Assembly: GCF_010727945.1 (NCBI RefSeq)
Contig: NZ_AP022569.1
Coordinates: 310,001-374,000, forward strand
Reading direction: 5' to 3'
From: Mycobacterium cookii
Lineage (GTDB): Bacteria; Actinomycetota; Actinomycetes; Mycobacteriales; Mycobacteriaceae
DNA length: 64,000 bases
Of this stretch, positions 8,577 to 17,585 are shown one piece after another (positions within the stretch are counted from its first letter, which is position 1; each line of letters opens with the position of its first letter). Under the pieces are notes generated by a model that did no database searches, had not been told where the DNA came from, and was given only the letters and a program-made list of their open reading frames with translations. The translations under genes were made by a program, and so were the position numbers.

Positions 8577-9613
8577 CGCTCATCCTCGTCCTCGGGCTGG
8601 TTGCGTTGCTGCTGGTCGTCCTCGGGTTCGCGGTGTGGGGATTCCGCACCGCCAATCGGCTCGACCGGCTGCACGTGCGTTACGACCTGTCCTGGCAGGC
8701 CCTGGATGGCGCGCTGGCGCGACGGGCGGTGGTGGCCCGCGCGGTCGCGACGAACGCCTTCGGCGGCGGCGCTGACGCCGAGTTGGTGGGACTGGCCGAC
8801 GCGGCTGAGCGCGCGCCGCGGCGAACCCGCGAAGCGTGCGAGAACAAGCTGTCGGCCGCGCTGTCGATGGTCGATCCGGGGTCGGTGCCCGCGGGCCTGA
8901 TCGCCGAGCTCGCCGACGCCGAGACCCGGGTGCTGCTGGCCCGCCGCTTCCACAACGACGCTGTCCGCGACACGCTCGCGCTGCGTGACCGACGCCTCGT
9001 CCGGCTGTTCAGGCTGGCCGGAACAGCCGCATTGCCAAGCTATTTCGAGATCGCTGAGCGGTCGCAGGCACAACGGCACGCCGATCACCGCGGAGCCGCC
9101 CGTCGCACGTCGGCGCGGGTGGTACTGCTCGACGAAACCGGCGCGGTGTTGCTGTTGTGCGGATCGGATCCGGCGACGTCCGACGACGACGCCGCCGCGG
9201 GGAAGCCCCGGTGGTGGTTCACCGTGGGCGGGCAGGTCGGTGACGGGGAGTCGCTGGCCCAAGCCGCCGCGCGTGAGCTGGCCGAGGAGACCGGCCTGCA
9301 GGTCGACGCCGCCGAGATGATCGGACCAATCTGGCGGCGCGATGCGGTGTTCGACTTCAACGGCGCGGCGATCGACAGCGAGGAGTTCTTCTTCGTCCAC
9401 CGCACCCGGCGATTCGAGCCGTCCATTACCGGACGCACCGAGCTGGAGAGCCGCTATATCCACGGCCACCGCTGGTGTGACCCTGCTGACATCGCCGACC
9501 TCGCCGCCGCCGGCGAGACGGTGTATCCGCTTCAGCTCTCCGAACTGCTCACCGAGGCGGTTTTGTCGGCCGGGTCGCCGGATCAGCCCCGGCAACTGCA
9601 GTCCATCCGCTGA
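8573..9613 (+). CDS. LemA-like membrane segment fused to a Nudix hydrolase
   Basis: This 346-residue protein begins with one transmembrane helix (about residues 2-24). A helical stretch to about 150 follows, with the LemA-like pattern NRLDRL..RYDLSWQALDGALARRA. A C-terminal Nudix domain runs from about 175 to 330. The Nudix box is intact at residues 220-242: G-x5-E-x7-RELAEETGL, starting at GQVGDGE. Nudix enzymes hydrolyse nucleoside diphosphate derivatives such as nucleotide sugars, and the fixed position after pimA suggests a nucleotide-sugar or lipid-linked substrate, but that is inference. The start is TTG at 8573, overlapping the pimA stop (TTGA). This is the last gene of the run that begins at thrS. 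Confidence 0.85.
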   Translation: MTLILVLGLVALLLVVLGFAVWGFRTANRLDRLHVRYDLSWQALDGALARRAVVARAVATNAFGGGADAELVGLADAAERAPRRTREACENKLSAALSMVDPGSVPAGLIAELADAETRVLLARRFHNDAVRDTLALRDRRLVRLFRLAGTAALPSYFEIAERSQAQRHADHRGAARRTSARVVLLDETGAVLLLCGSDPATSDDDAAAGKPRWWFTVGGQVGDGESLAQAAARELAEETGLQVDAAEMIGPIWRRDAVFDFNGAAIDSEEFFFVHRTRRFEPSITGRTELESRYIHGHRWCDPADIADLAAAGETVYPLQLSELLTEAVLSAGSPDQPRQLQSIR

Positions 9614-9654
9614 GACAGAGCAGGTGGCGGGAAATACCGTTTGGTAACCACCAC

Positions 9655-9660
9655 TAGAAT
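9655..9660 (+). promoter_or_regulatory. Candidate -10 element for pdxS
   Basis: TAGAAT matches the mycobacterial TANNNT -10 pattern. It lies 30 bases before the pdxS GTG, with AAGGAG at 9676-9681 as ribosome-binding site. No convincing -35 is seen at the expected distance, which is common in mycobacteria. Confidence 0.4.
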
Positions 9661-9689
9661 CGGTGGACACCAGTTGAAGGAGATGAGCA

Positions 9690-10598
9690 GTGGATAGCGC
9701 GGCGCACAACGGCACCGGGCGGACCGGAACCGCGCGGGTCAAGCGCGGCATGGCCGAAATGCTCAAGGGCGGCGTGATCATGGACGTCGTCACGCCGGAG
9801 CAGGCCCGCATCGCCGAGGGCGCCGGCGCCGTCGCGGTGATGGCGCTCGAGCGGGTGCCTGCCGACATTCGCGCTCAGGGCGGGGTGTCGCGCATGAGCG
9901 ACCCCGACATGATCGAGGGCATCATCTCCGCGGTCACCATCCCGGTGATGGCCAAGGCCCGGATCGGGCACTTCGTCGAGGCGCAGATCCTGCAGAGCCT
10001 CGGGGTCGACTACGTCGACGAGTCCGAGGTGCTGACACCCGCCGACTACACCCATCACATCGACAAGTGGAAGTTCACCGTGCCGTTCGTCTGCGGTGCG
10101 ACGAATCTCGGTGAGGCGCTGCGGCGGATCAACGAGGGCGCGGCGATGATCCGCTCCAAGGGCGAGGCCGGCACCGGCGACGTGTCCAACGCCACCACCC
10201 ACATGCGCGCCATCGGGGGAGAGATCCGTCGGCTGGGTTCGCTGTCGGACGACGAATTGTACGTCGCGGCAAAGGAACTCGCGGCACCCTACGAGCTGGT
10301 CGTCGAAGTCGCCAGGGCGGGAAAGCTGCCGGTCACGCTGTTCACCGCGGGCGGCATCGCCACCCCGGCCGACGCGGCGATGATGATGCAGCTGGGTGCC
10401 GAGGGCGTGTTCGTCGGCTCGGGAATCTTCAAGTCCGGCGACCCGGCGCAGCGCGCGGCGGCGATCGTCAAGGCCACCACCTTCTACGACGACCCCGACG
10501 TGTTGGCTCGGGTGTCTCGCGGGCTCGGTGAGCCGATGGTCGGCATCAACGTGGAGGAGCTTGCGGCACCGCATCGGCTGGCCGAACGCGGCTGGTAA
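9690..10598 (+). CDS. pdxS: Pyridoxal 5'-phosphate synthase subunit PdxS
   Basis: The 302-residue TIM-barrel synthase subunit builds PLP from ribose 5-phosphate, glyceraldehyde 3-phosphate and ammonia delivered by PdxT. Both catalytic lysines are visible: Lys89 in MAKARIGHF and Lys157 in RSKGEAGTG. The phosphate-binding [15 protein letters not shown] and [11 protein letters not shown] are also present. GTG at 9690 follows AAGGAG by 8 bases; the ATG at 9683 is out of frame and hits a stop at once. The gene starts the pdxS-tesB-pdxT transcript. The protein should assemble as a dodecamer with PdxT. Confidence 0.97.
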   Translation: MDSAAHNGTGRTGTARVKRGMAEMLKGGVIMDVVTPEQARIAEGAGAVAVMALERVPADIRAQGGVSRMSDPDMIEGIISAVTIPVMAKARIGHFVEAQILQSLGVDYVDESEVLTPADYTHHIDKWKFTVPFVCGATNLGEALRRINEGAAMIRSKGEAGTGDVSNATTHMRAIGGEIRRLGSLSDDELYVAAKELAAPYELVVEVARAGKLPVTLFTAGGIATPADAAMMMQLGAEGVFVGSGIFKSGDPAQRAAAIVKATTFYDDPDVLARVSRGLGEPMVGINVEELAAPHRLAERGW

Positions 10599-10607
10599 GA
10601 ACATTCC

Positions 10608-11441
10608 GTGTCGATCGAAAAGATCCTCGATCTCGAGCAGCTCGAGATCAACATCTACCGCGGCAGCGTGTTCGGCCCGGAATCGGGCAACTTTCAGCGC
10701 ACCTTCGGTGGCCAGGTTGCCGGCCAGTCGCTGGTGTCGGCAGTACGCACCGTCGATCCACACTTCTTGGTGCACTCGCTGCACGGCTACTTCATCCGGC
10801 CCGGAGACTCCTCAGCGCCAACGATTTTCATCGTCGAGCGGCTGCGTGACGGCGGTTCGTTCTGCACCCGCCGGGTCAACGCGATCCAGCACGGCCAGAC
10901 GATCTTCTCCATGTCGGCGTCGTTTCAGACCGATCAGGAGGGCATCCACCATCAGGATGTGATGCCGTTTGCGCCGCCGCCGGACGGCCTGCCCGGGCTG
11001 AAGTCGATGAAGGTGTTCGACGACGAGGGGTTCAAGCAGTTCGGCGAGTGGGACATCCGGATCGTGCCGCGCGACCAACTGCACACCCTGCCCGGCAAGG
11101 CGGCCCAGCAGCAGGTGTGGTTCCGGCACCGCGATCCGCTGCCTGACGACCCGGTGCTGCACATCTGCGCGCTGGCGTACATGAGCGATCTCACCCTGTT
11201 GGGGTCGGCGCAGGTGACCCATCTTGACGAGCGGGAGCACCTCCAGGTCGCCTCGCTTGACCACGCGATGTGGTTCATGCGGGCGTTTCGCGCCGACGAG
11301 TGGCTGCTCTACGACCAGTCCTCGCCGTCGGCCTGCGGCGGCCGCGCGCTGTGCCAGGGCAAGATCTTCAACCAGTACGGCGAAATGGTCGCCGCCGTCA
11401 TGCAGGAGGGGCTGACTCGCTTCCCGAGCGAGCACCAGTGA
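10608..11441 (+). CDS. tesB: Acyl-CoA thioesterase II (TesB-type)
   Basis: This 277-residue double-hotdog thioesterase hydrolyses acyl-CoA to free fatty acid and CoA. Segments typical of TesB are [38 protein letters not shown], the catalytic-Asp strand [13 protein letters not shown] (about residues 221-233) and the C-terminal [19 protein letters not shown] with the conserved Ser/Gln. It starts with GTG at 10608, 9 bases after pdxS, and its stop overlaps pdxT as GTGA, so it is translationally embedded in the PLP synthase operon. This placement is conserved in mycobacteria (tesB2) without a known metabolic reason. Confidence 0.93.
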   Translation: MSIEKILDLEQLEINIYRGSVFGPESGNFQRTFGGQVAGQSLVSAVRTVDPHFLVHSLHGYFIRPGDSSAPTIFIVERLRDGGSFCTRRVNAIQHGQTIFSMSASFQTDQEGIHHQDVMPFAPPPDGLPGLKSMKVFDDEGFKQFGEWDIRIVPRDQLHTLPGKAAQQQVWFRHRDPLPDDPVLHICALAYMSDLTLLGSAQVTHLDEREHLQVASLDHAMWFMRAFRADEWLLYDQSSPSACGGRALCQGKIFNQYGEMVAAVMQEGLTRFPSEHQ

Positions 11442-12034
11442 GCGCCGTGCGCATCGGTGTGCTGGCGCTGCAGGGCGACACCCGCGAACACCTGGCGGCG
11501 CTGCGCGATTGTGGAGCCGAGTCGATGCCGGTGCGCCGCCCTGCCGAGTTGGACGCCGTTGACGGGCTGGTACTTCCCGGTGGCGAGTCCACCACGATCA
11601 GCCATCTGCTGCGCGAGGTCGGTCTGCTCGAGCCGCTGCGCGCTCGGCTGGCCGGCGGACTACCCGCCTACGGCGCCTGCGCTGGGATGATCTTGTTGGC
11701 CAGCGAGATTCTCGACGCCGGCACCCGCGGCCGTGAAGCCCTGCCGCTGGCCGGTATCGATATCACGGTGCGGCGCAATGCTTTTGGCCGACAGGTCGAC
11801 TCGTTTGAAGGTGACGTCGCGTTTTCCGGGTTCGACGATCCGGTGCACGGCATCTTCATCCGGGCGCCGTGGGTCGAGCGGGTCGGCGACGGTGTGCAGG
11901 TGCTCGCAACGGCCGTCGGCCACCCCGTCGCGGTGCGGCAGGGGCCGGTGCTGGCCACGGCATTTCATCCGGAGATCACCGGCGACCGTCGAATCCACCG
12001 GCTGTTCGTCGACATCGTCAACGGCCGGCGCTGA
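11438..12034 (+). CDS. pdxT: PLP synthase glutaminase subunit PdxT
   Basis: The 198-residue class I glutamine amidotransferase-like glutaminase supplies ammonia to PdxS. The triad is Cys81 in YGACAGM, with His177 and Glu179 in [19 protein letters not shown] forms the oxyanion strand. The GTG at 11438 overlaps the tesB stop; a longer frame from 11270 lies within tesB and is discarded. The last 17 bases overlap the 3' end of the convergent MpaB-like gene, so the two transcripts meet tail to tail. Confidence 0.95.
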   Translation: MSAVRIGVLALQGDTREHLAALRDCGAESMPVRRPAELDAVDGLVLPGGESTTISHLLREVGLLEPLRARLAGGLPAYGACAGMILLASEILDAGTRGREALPLAGIDITVRRNAFGRQVDSFEGDVAFSGFDDPVHGIFIRAPWVERVGDGVQVLATAVGHPVAVRQGPVLATAFHPEITGDRRIHRLFVDIVNGRR

Positions 12035-12899
12035 CGGGGCTTTCGGGTGCGGGCAACGCCCACCTGATGCCGCCGACCAGGACGCGTCCCACTCCGCGCA
12101 CCACAGTCAGCTCGACCGGCGGGAAGTACGGCAGCAACAGCGGTATGCGCGCCCACAACGGCAGCATCGCCACTGCGGTCGCCGTCAGCGCGCCGTAGGG
12201 CGCCCGGGCCGCCAATGGCAGCGGCGGCGTCAGCAACAGGAATCGGGCGGCGTCGCGAGCTGCCGCCGTGCTGCGCAACTCCGGCCGAAACGCATCAAGT
12301 CGCTGGGCCAGCTCTTCTTCGGTGCGTGGCGGGTCGACCACGCCGAGCCTGGCAGCGATCTCCGCCATGTCCGCGACGTAGCCGTCGCGACCGGCCTGGT
12401 CCAGCGGGGCGGCGCCATAAAGCTGATGGGCCTTCAGAAAGCTGTCGGCTTCGGCGATGTGCACCCACTCCAACAGGTGCGGGTCGGTGGCGGTATAGGA
12501 CCGTCCGTCGGCGGCGACCCCGTGCACCCGCCGATGAATTCCGCGGACGCGATCGACGGCGCGCTGCGCATCCACCGCGGACCCGAACGTGGTCTCGGCC
12601 AGGAAGGTGCTGGTTCGCTGCAGCCGACCCCACGGGTCGTCGCGATAGTTGGAGTGCTCAGCAACGCCGGCCATCGCCAGCGGATGCAGCGACTGCAACA
12701 GCAACGCCCGCAATCCGCCGACGAACATCGAGGCGTCGGCGTGGACTCGACGGATCGGACGGTCCTCGGCGAACCACCGCGGTCCCGGGGTGTGGTGGAT
12801 GCGTTCACGCGCTTTCGGACCATCAGGCCCGGCGACCATCTCGAACAGGCTGCTGCCCAGGGCGTCCCGTGCCGCCTTCAGTGTGCTTTTCGCCGTCAC
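12018..12899 (-). CDS. MpaB-like oxygenase (DUF2236 family)
   Basis: The product is about 293 residues. It shows the DUF2236/MpaB signature of b-type haem oxygenase-like proteins related to rubber oxygenase Lcp: [29 protein letters not shown], then HRRVHG and a helical [17 protein letters not shown]. These include the histidines expected to bind haem and the catalytic pocket. GTG at 12899 is preferred because GGAG lies 5 bases upstream and an ATG at 12980 would overlap the divergent methyltransferase. Many mycobacterial members are uncharacterised. The gene sits between pdxT and yebC, where M. tuberculosis (as recalled) has no such gene. Confidence 0.8.
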   Translation of the reverse strand: MTAKSTLKAARDALGSSLFEMVAGPDGPKARERIHHTPGPRWFAEDRPIRRVHADASMFVGGLRALLLQSLHPLAMAGVAEHSNYRDDPWGRLQRTSTFLAETTFGSAVDAQRAVDRVRGIHRRVHGVAADGRSYTATDPHLLEWVHIAEADSFLKAHQLYGAAPLDQAGRDGYVADMAEIAARLGVVDPPRTEEELAQRLDAFRPELRSTAAARDAARFLLLTPPLPLAARAPYGALTATAVAMLPLWARIPLLLPYFPPVELTVVRGVGRVLVGGIRWALPAPESPVSAGR

Positions 12900-12954
12900 C
12901 GTCTCCAAGGTAACGCAGCGTTTGAAGTCGGGCGTTGAGGTGAAAAGCCTGACC

Positions 12955-13554
12955 ATGAATTTCGACGGTCCGGTGCACACCTGGCGCGATATTCCGGGCT
13001 GGTTTCAGTGGCGTCGTCACCAGGAGGAGGCCGCCGCGCATTTTCCCGACGGCAGCCGCTTCGTCGAGGTCGGTTGCTATCTGGGGCGCAGCATCTGTTC
13101 GTTGGGCGAAGTGCTGCGCACGGCCGGCCGTGACATCAGGATCGTCGGCGTCGACACCGCGCGGGGCAGCGGGCCGGAGGGCCCCGGCAACACCGACGCC
13201 CACGGGCCGGCCGTCGACCACGGCGGTGGAACGTTCGCAGGCTTGTTACATCGCAACATCATCGACTGCGGCCTAACCGAGGCCATCCAGCTGGTGATCA
13301 GCGACTCGGTGGCGGCCGCCGACTTCTTCGCCGACGGATCCCTGGCATGGGTGCACATCGATGCGCGCCACGACTACGACAGCGTCGTCGCCGATATCAA
13401 AGCGTGGGCGCCCAAGGTGATGCCGGGCGGCTGGCTGTCCGGCGATGACTATCAGGCCGATTGGTGGCCCGGGGTGGTGTCCGCGGTCAGTGACACCTTG
13501 CCCGCTGCGGGTTCGTGGGAGTCGATGCAGTGGCGCTGGATCAAACCGGGCTAG
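12955..13554 (+). CDS. Class I SAM-dependent methyltransferase
   Basis: This 199-residue protein resembles the Methyltransf_24 group. The SAM-binding segment FVEVGCYLGRSICSLGEVL (about residues 29-47) is followed by the acidic strand IVGVDTARGSG. A later WVHIDARHDYDSVVADIKAW segment precedes the PGGWLSGDDY strand. ATG at 12955 is taken; an in-frame GTG at 12940 would add five residues. It is divergent from the MpaB-like gene with a 55-base shared promoter space. The methyl acceptor is unknown; relatives often modify sugars or cell-envelope glycans, and the next gene is a sugar acetyltransferase, so a small glycan-decoration pair is possible. Confidence 0.85.
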   Translation: MNFDGPVHTWRDIPGWFQWRRHQEEAAAHFPDGSRFVEVGCYLGRSICSLGEVLRTAGRDIRIVGVDTARGSGPEGPGNTDAHGPAVDHGGGTFAGLLHRNIIDCGLTEAIQLVISDSVAAADFFADGSLAWVHIDARHDYDSVVADIKAWAPKVMPGGWLSGDDYQADWWPGVVSAVSDTLPAAGSWESMQWRWIKPG

Positions 13555-13581
13555 GCAGGGCTTTCCCTAGTATCGGTTCGC

Positions 13582-14136
13582 ATGCGAACCCACCGCGACC
13601 GGATGCTGAGCGGTGAGCTGTACCAGGCGGACGATCCGGACCTGTTCGCGAGCCGCCAGGCGTGCCGGCGCCTGCTGGGCCGCCTCAACTCGACGGACGA
13701 CGACGACGAACGACAGCAGCTGCTGCGCGACCTGCTGGGATCGCTGGGAGACGGCTCGTCGATCCTCCCGCGATTCCTGTGCGACTACGGCACGCAGATC
13801 AGCATCGGCGCCCACACCTTCGTCAACTACGACGCGATCCTGCTGGACTGCGCGCCGATCGTGATCGGCGACCACGTCTCGATCGGTCCCCGCGCGCAGT
13901 TCCTGACGCCGCTGCACCCCATCGACGACCATGAGGCGCGTCGCAGCGGCTGGGAGTCGGCGTTGCCGATCACTGTCGGCGACAACGTCTGGCTGGGCGG
14001 CGGAGTCATCGTGTGTGCCGGCGTGACGATCGGAAACAACACCGTTATCGGTGCGGGCAGCGTCGTCACGTGCGATGTTCCCGACCATGTGCTGGCGGTC
14101 GGAAGCCCGTGCCGGGTTGTCCGGGAAATCCCGTAG
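13582..14136 (+). CDS. Left-handed beta-helix sugar O-acetyltransferase (maltose/NodL type)
   Basis: The 184-residue hexapeptide-repeat acyltransferase is of the maltose/galactoside O-acetyltransferase (Maa/NodL/LacA) type. The N-terminal Mac domain reads RDRMLSGELYQADDPDL. The LbH coil comprises repeats such as ISIGAHTFVNYDAILLD, PIVIGDHVSIGPRAQF and PITVGDNVWLGGGVIVCAG, with the conserved TPLHPID carrying the catalytic His, and a terminal VLAVGSPCRVVREIP. It would transfer acetyl from acetyl-CoA to a sugar hydroxyl in the cytoplasm. It follows the methyltransferase by 27 bases on the same strand. Confidence 0.9.
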   Translation: MRTHRDRMLSGELYQADDPDLFASRQACRRLLGRLNSTDDDDERQQLLRDLLGSLGDGSSILPRFLCDYGTQISIGAHTFVNYDAILLDCAPIVIGDHVSIGPRAQFLTPLHPIDDHEARRSGWESALPITVGDNVWLGGGVIVCAGVTIGNNTVIGAGSVVTCDVPDHVLAVGSPCRVVREIP

Positions 14137-14196
14137 TCGGCTCCACGTAGACTCGTCAAGCAAACTTTCTAGCGCAGCAGAAGAGGTAGTCAGTCG

Positions 14197-14952
14197 ATGA
14201 GCGGCCATTCCAAGTGGGCCACCACCAAGCACCAGAAGGCCGTCAAAGATGCACGCCGTGGCAAAGAGTTCGCCCGGCTCATCAAGAACATCGAGGTGGC
14301 CGCCCGGACCGGTGGCGGCGATCCGGCCGGTAACCCGACGCTTTACGACGCCATCCAGAAGGCCAAGAAGACTTCCGTGCCCAACGACAACATCGAGCGG
14401 GCGCGCAAGCGGGGCGCCGGTGAGGAAGCCGGCGGCGCCGACTACCAGACGATCATGTACGAGGGCTACGGGCCTAATGGCGTGGCGGTGCTGGTCGAGT
14501 GCCTGACCGACAACCGCAACCGCGCGGCCGGCGAGGTGCGGGTCGCGATGACGCGCAACGGCGGCAACATGGCCGACCCCGGCTCGGTGTCCTATCTGTT
14601 CACCCGCAAGGGAGTCGTGACGCTGGAGAAGAACGGACTGAGCGAGGACGACGTCTTGGCGGCTGTCCTGGAGGCCGGCGCTGAAGACGTCAGCGACCTC
14701 GGCGAAAGCTTCGAAGTCGTCTCTGAGCCAACCGATCTCGTCGCGGTGCGTACGGCGCTGCAGGATGCCGGCATCGACTACGAATCCGCGGAGGCCAGCT
14801 TCCAGCCGTCAGTAAGTGTGCCCGTCGACGTCGACGGCGCCCGCAAGGTGATCAAGCTCGTCGATGCGCTCGAGGACAGCGACGATGTGCAGAACGTCTG
14901 GACCAACGTCGACCTGTCCGACGAGGTGTTGGCCGCGCTCGACGAGGACTAG
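14197..14952 (+). CDS. YebC/PmpR-family DNA-binding regulator
   Basis: This 251-residue YebC/TACO1-family protein starts with the near-invariant [32 protein letters not shown] and the [19 protein letters not shown] signature follow, then [11 protein letters not shown]. YebC proteins have been described both as DNA-binding regulators and as ribosome-associated factors relieving stalls at proline-rich motifs; which applies here is not decidable. A possible -10 TAGACT lies at about 14148-14153 and a GA-rich ribosome-binding site just before the ATG. The gene is the backbone anchor marking the end of the insert between pdxT and yebC. Confidence 0.95.
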   Translation: MSGHSKWATTKHQKAVKDARRGKEFARLIKNIEVAARTGGGDPAGNPTLYDAIQKAKKTSVPNDNIERARKRGAGEEAGGADYQTIMYEGYGPNGVAVLVECLTDNRNRAAGEVRVAMTRNGGNMADPGSVSYLFTRKGVVTLEKNGLSEDDVLAAVLEAGAEDVSDLGESFEVVSEPTDLVAVRTALQDAGIDYESAEASFQPSVSVPVDVDGARKVIKLVDALEDSDDVQNVWTNVDLSDEVLAALDED

Positions 14953-14964
14953 GTCACGGCTTAT

Positions 14965-15029
14965 TCGCCGAGATCCACGCCAGCGAGACGGCCTCTCGCA
15001 CTTTTGCACGCTGCTGTCGATCTCGATGA
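14965..15029 (+). repeat. 65-nt palindromic repeat, copy A
   Basis: The element has two 21-nt arms (14965-14985 and 15009-15029) separated by a 23-nt loop. The inner arm cores are CGAGATCCACGCCAGCG and CGCTGCTGTCGATCTCG, matching as inverted repeats at 14 of 17 positions. It lies between yebC and the DUF559-like gene. Two further copies in the window share the same arm and loop lengths and a similar loop, so this is a dispersed element rather than a chance hairpin. Confidence 0.7.
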
Positions 15030-15081
15030 GGGTGTGAATCGGCGTATTCGCCATACCGTCGACGGCGAGCACCATCTGTCC

Positions 15082-15984
15082 ATGGGCGAGGTCTTCCGCG
15101 GTAGCGAGGCATTGAGCGACAGCGCGTTGACCGAACATGAACTGCGCCGGTGGTATCGGCCGATCTTTCGTGACGTCTACGTTCCTAGGGAGTCTGCGCC
15201 GTCTTTCGATGATCGCATTGTGGGGGCGTGGCTCTGGTCGCGCCGCAAAGCGGTGGTCGCCGGCGCTGCCGCCGCAGCACTGCACGGAGCGGCGTGGGTC
15301 GACGTGGACACACCTATTGAGCTCATCGGCAAAAGCGCCCGGGCGCAGCGTGGCCTCGTGGTCCGCGACGAAATACTTGACGCTGACGAGATCACGCAGG
15401 TGCGACGCCTGCCGGTGACGACGGTTGCTCGCACCGCGTTCGATCTCGGCCGCCACCTGCCCCGCGGTCAAGCGGTGGCGCGACTCGATGCGCTGATGCG
15501 GGCGCGGCCGTTCTCGATTGACGACGTGAATGTGTTGGCGCAGCGGTACAAAGGTGCCCGCGGACTCCGAAGCCTGAGTGCCGCATTGCCTTTGGTGGAT
15601 GATCGTGCCGCGTCGCCGAAGGAGACATGGCTTCGGTTGTTGTTGCTCGACTCAGGTCTGCCCAAGCCCAGCTTGCAAATACCGCTCATCCGCGGGCGGC
15701 GCTTGATCGCGGTGTTCGACCTGGGTTGGGAGGACTACAAGGTCGCCGTGGAATACGACGGCGACTATCACCGCAGCGACCGCAGGCGGTTCGTCAAGGA
15801 CATCGACAAGATCGGTGCCGCCGAGGAGCAGGGCTGGGTCGTCATTCGGGTGGTATCCGAGCATCAACCCCGCGTTGTCGTCAGCCGGGTATATCGCGCC
15901 CTGACCCGTCGCGGGTGGCACCCAGATCGACGCCAGCGTGCTGCCCTCACGCGCTTTGTCACGCTGGCGTCGATTTCGGCGTGA
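15082..15984 (+). CDS. DUF559/AbiEi-like protein with putative PD-(D/E)xK nuclease C-terminus
   Basis: This 300-residue protein belongs to a family found in multiple copies in mycobacteria. The N-terminal half, HELRRWYRPIFRDVYVPRE with ALHGAAWVD and RLPVTTVARTAFDLGR, is typical of AbiEi-like antitoxin-type proteins. The C-terminal 90 residues resemble the DUF559/Vsr-like fold: a Asp-containing strand IAVFDLGWEDYKVAVEYDGD, then YHRSDRRRFVKDIDK and a strand WVVIRV. This is the layout of a PD-(D/E)xK-type nuclease, although catalysis is unproven. ATG at 15082 is preferred over 15004 because the latter lies inside repeat copy A. Its last 22 codons and stop are formed by repeat copy B. Both points suggest the gene and repeat have a shared history. 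Confidence 0.7.
   Translation: MGEVFRGSEALSDSALTEHELRRWYRPIFRDVYVPRESAPSFDDRIVGAWLWSRRKAVVAGAAAAALHGAAWVDVDTPIELIGKSARAQRGLVVRDEILDADEITQVRRLPVTTVARTAFDLGRHLPRGQAVARLDALMRARPFSIDDVNVLAQRYKGARGLRSLSAALPLVDDRAASPKETWLRLLLLDSGLPKPSLQIPLIRGRRLIAVFDLGWEDYKVAVEYDGDYHRSDRRRFVKDIDKIGAAEEQGWVVIRVVSEHQPRVVVSRVYRALTRRGWHPDRRQRAALTRFVTLASISA
15918..15982 (+). repeat. 65-nt palindromic repeat, copy B (inside the DUF559-like gene end)
   Basis: The arms are 15918-15938 and 15962-15982, with a 23-nt loop at 15939-15961; they match at 17 of 21 positions, with a perfect 13-nt core ATCGACGCCAGCG against CGCTGGCGTCGAT. The loop matches that of copy A at about 15 of 23 positions in the same orientation. The element codes for the last residues of the DUF559-like protein and supplies the first base of its stop codon. 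Confidence 0.75.
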
Positions 15985-16043
15985 GCGCTAGTCGTCGATC
16001 GCAAGCGCGGGGCGCCGGGCGCAGCGGGTCGGCGCCATCAGAC

Positions 16044-17585
16044 CTAGTCGTATCCGTGGCGCATGTCTTCGACGACGCGCGGGTTTTCCAGTGTGGACGG
16101 CTCCAGTGTGCGGGTTTGCACATCGGGGGAGAAGACGGTCGCGGAGTCGAGCACCGACTGATCGAGAAAACGCAGCGGAGGCGCGTCGCGCGGCAATACC
16201 GGGCGCGGCGCCGTGTCGCCCCGGCGCGCCAGGGCGAAGCCCCAGTCACCGAACGTCGGGACGTAGACGTGGTACGGCGTGACCGCGTAGCCCGCGGACT
16301 TGATGGTCGACACCGTCCGCCAAAACGCCGTCGGGGTGGAATACGGGCTGCCCGATTGCACCACCATCAATGCGTGCGGGGCCAGCGCGCGGGAGACCAG
16401 CGCATAGAACTCCGTCGAGTAGAGCCGACCGAGCACCGGCGTGTCGGGATCGGGCAGGTCGACGATGACCGCGTCGAACGACTGCGGCTTCTCCCGGAGC
16501 CAGGTCATCGCGTCGCCGGTCACGATCTGCACCCGCGGATCGTCCAGCGAACCCCCGTTGGCGGAACGCATTGTGGTGCGGGCCAATTGGATGACGGCGG
16601 GGTCGAGCTCGATTTGGACGATCTTCTCCAGGCCGGGCATCCGCAATAGTTCACGGGCGGCCAATCCATCGCCGCCGCCCAGTACGAGCACCGATCGCGC
16701 ACCCGCGCCGAGCACGGGATAGACGAGGCTCTCGGTATAGCGGTACTCGTCGCGGGTGGAGAACTGCAAACCGCCGTCGAGGTACAGGCGCATGTCGCCG
16801 CCGCGGCGCGTCACCACAATCTCCTGATAGGCCGACTGGCGGTAGGCGATGATCGGATCGGCGTAAAGCCTTTGACGACTGGATGTTTCGATGTCCTGAG
16901 CCGACACCAGCAAGGTGGCGAGCAGACCCAGCGCAGCGGCCAGCGCGCACAACGCCGTGATCAGTTGTCGTGGAGAGACCGCACGCCGGAGCAGGAAGAC
17001 CGACACGACTGCCGCGGCGAGCAGGTTGACGATGCCGGTCACCGCGGCGCCACGGATCATGCCCAGGTGCGGCAGCAACAGGAAGGGCCATACCAGTCCG
17101 CCGATCAGCGCACCGAGGTAGTCGGCTGCTGTCAGGTTGGCCACCGTCCGGCCGGTGTCGGTCGCCCCGGAGGTCCGGCCCCGCTGCAGCAGGGTCATCA
17201 GCAGCGGCACTTCGGCACCGACCAGTCCGCCGATCAGCGCGGTGCCCAATGCCAACATGAGCAGCGATCCGCCGACGAAGGAGAACATCACGTACAGCGT
17301 GGCGGACGACAACCCACCGACGATGGCGAGTAGCGCCTCGACGGCAACGAAAGTGATTGCAGGCCAGGCGAGTAGCGGCTTGACGATCAGGGCGCCCGCT
17401 CCGAGCGCGGCGATGTAGCCGGCCACGATCAGCGATGTCGCAACGATGCCGCCGCCGTTGAGGCTGGTCGACAGCGTCAGCAGCGCGAGCTCGTAGATGA
17501 TGCCGCACGCGGCGCACGCCGCCACTGCGGCAAGAAGAACCGCCCGCCAGCGTGTGGTCGCCTGGGCCTGTTCGATTGATGTCAT
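16044..17585 (-). CDS. speE: Spermidine synthase-like aminopropyltransferase with N-terminal membrane domain
   Basis: The 513-residue protein has about seven transmembrane helices in residues 15-230, in the DUF4956/MFS-like spermidine synthase arrangement. A cytosolic class I methyltransferase-fold polyamine synthase domain occupies about 240-500. The second part shows [20 protein letters not shown], the nucleotide-binding [17 protein letters not shown], the acidic [11 protein letters not shown] and the catalytic-loop [16 protein letters not shown]. Soluble enzymes transfer aminopropyl from decarboxylated SAM to putrescine; for membrane-fused forms like Rv2601 the physiological product is uncertain. 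The ATG overlaps the stop of the DUF350 gene (ATGA), so it is the last gene of a five-gene minus-strand operon. Confidence 0.85.
   Translation of the reverse strand: MTSIEQAQATTRWRAVLLAAVAACAACGIIYELALLTLSTSLNGGGIVATSLIVAGYIAALGAGALIVKPLLAWPAITFVAVEALLAIVGGLSSATLYVMFSFVGGSLLMLALGTALIGGLVGAEVPLLMTLLQRGRTSGATDTGRTVANLTAADYLGALIGGLVWPFLLLPHLGMIRGAAVTGIVNLLAAAVVSVFLLRRAVSPRQLITALCALAAALGLLATLLVSAQDIETSSRQRLYADPIIAYRQSAYQEIVVTRRGGDMRLYLDGGLQFSTRDEYRYTESLVYPVLGAGARSVLVLGGGDGLAARELLRMPGLEKIVQIELDPAVIQLARTTMRSANGGSLDDPRVQIVTGDAMTWLREKPQSFDAVIVDLPDPDTPVLGRLYSTEFYALVSRALAPHALMVVQSGSPYSTPTAFWRTVSTIKSAGYAVTPYHVYVPTFGDWGFALARRGDTAPRPVLPRDAPPLRFLDQSVLDSATVFSPDVQTRTLEPSTLENPRVVEDMRHGYD

Noticed and set aside
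9654..10784. 376-residue minus-strand frame opposite pdxS
   Set aside because: It is rich in His/Arg/Gly with no recognisable motif and lies wholly over pdxS.
16872..17333. 153-residue plus-strand frame opposite the speE membrane domain
   Set aside because: It is Gln/His/Arg-rich low complexity and is the antisense shadow of hydrophobic codons.
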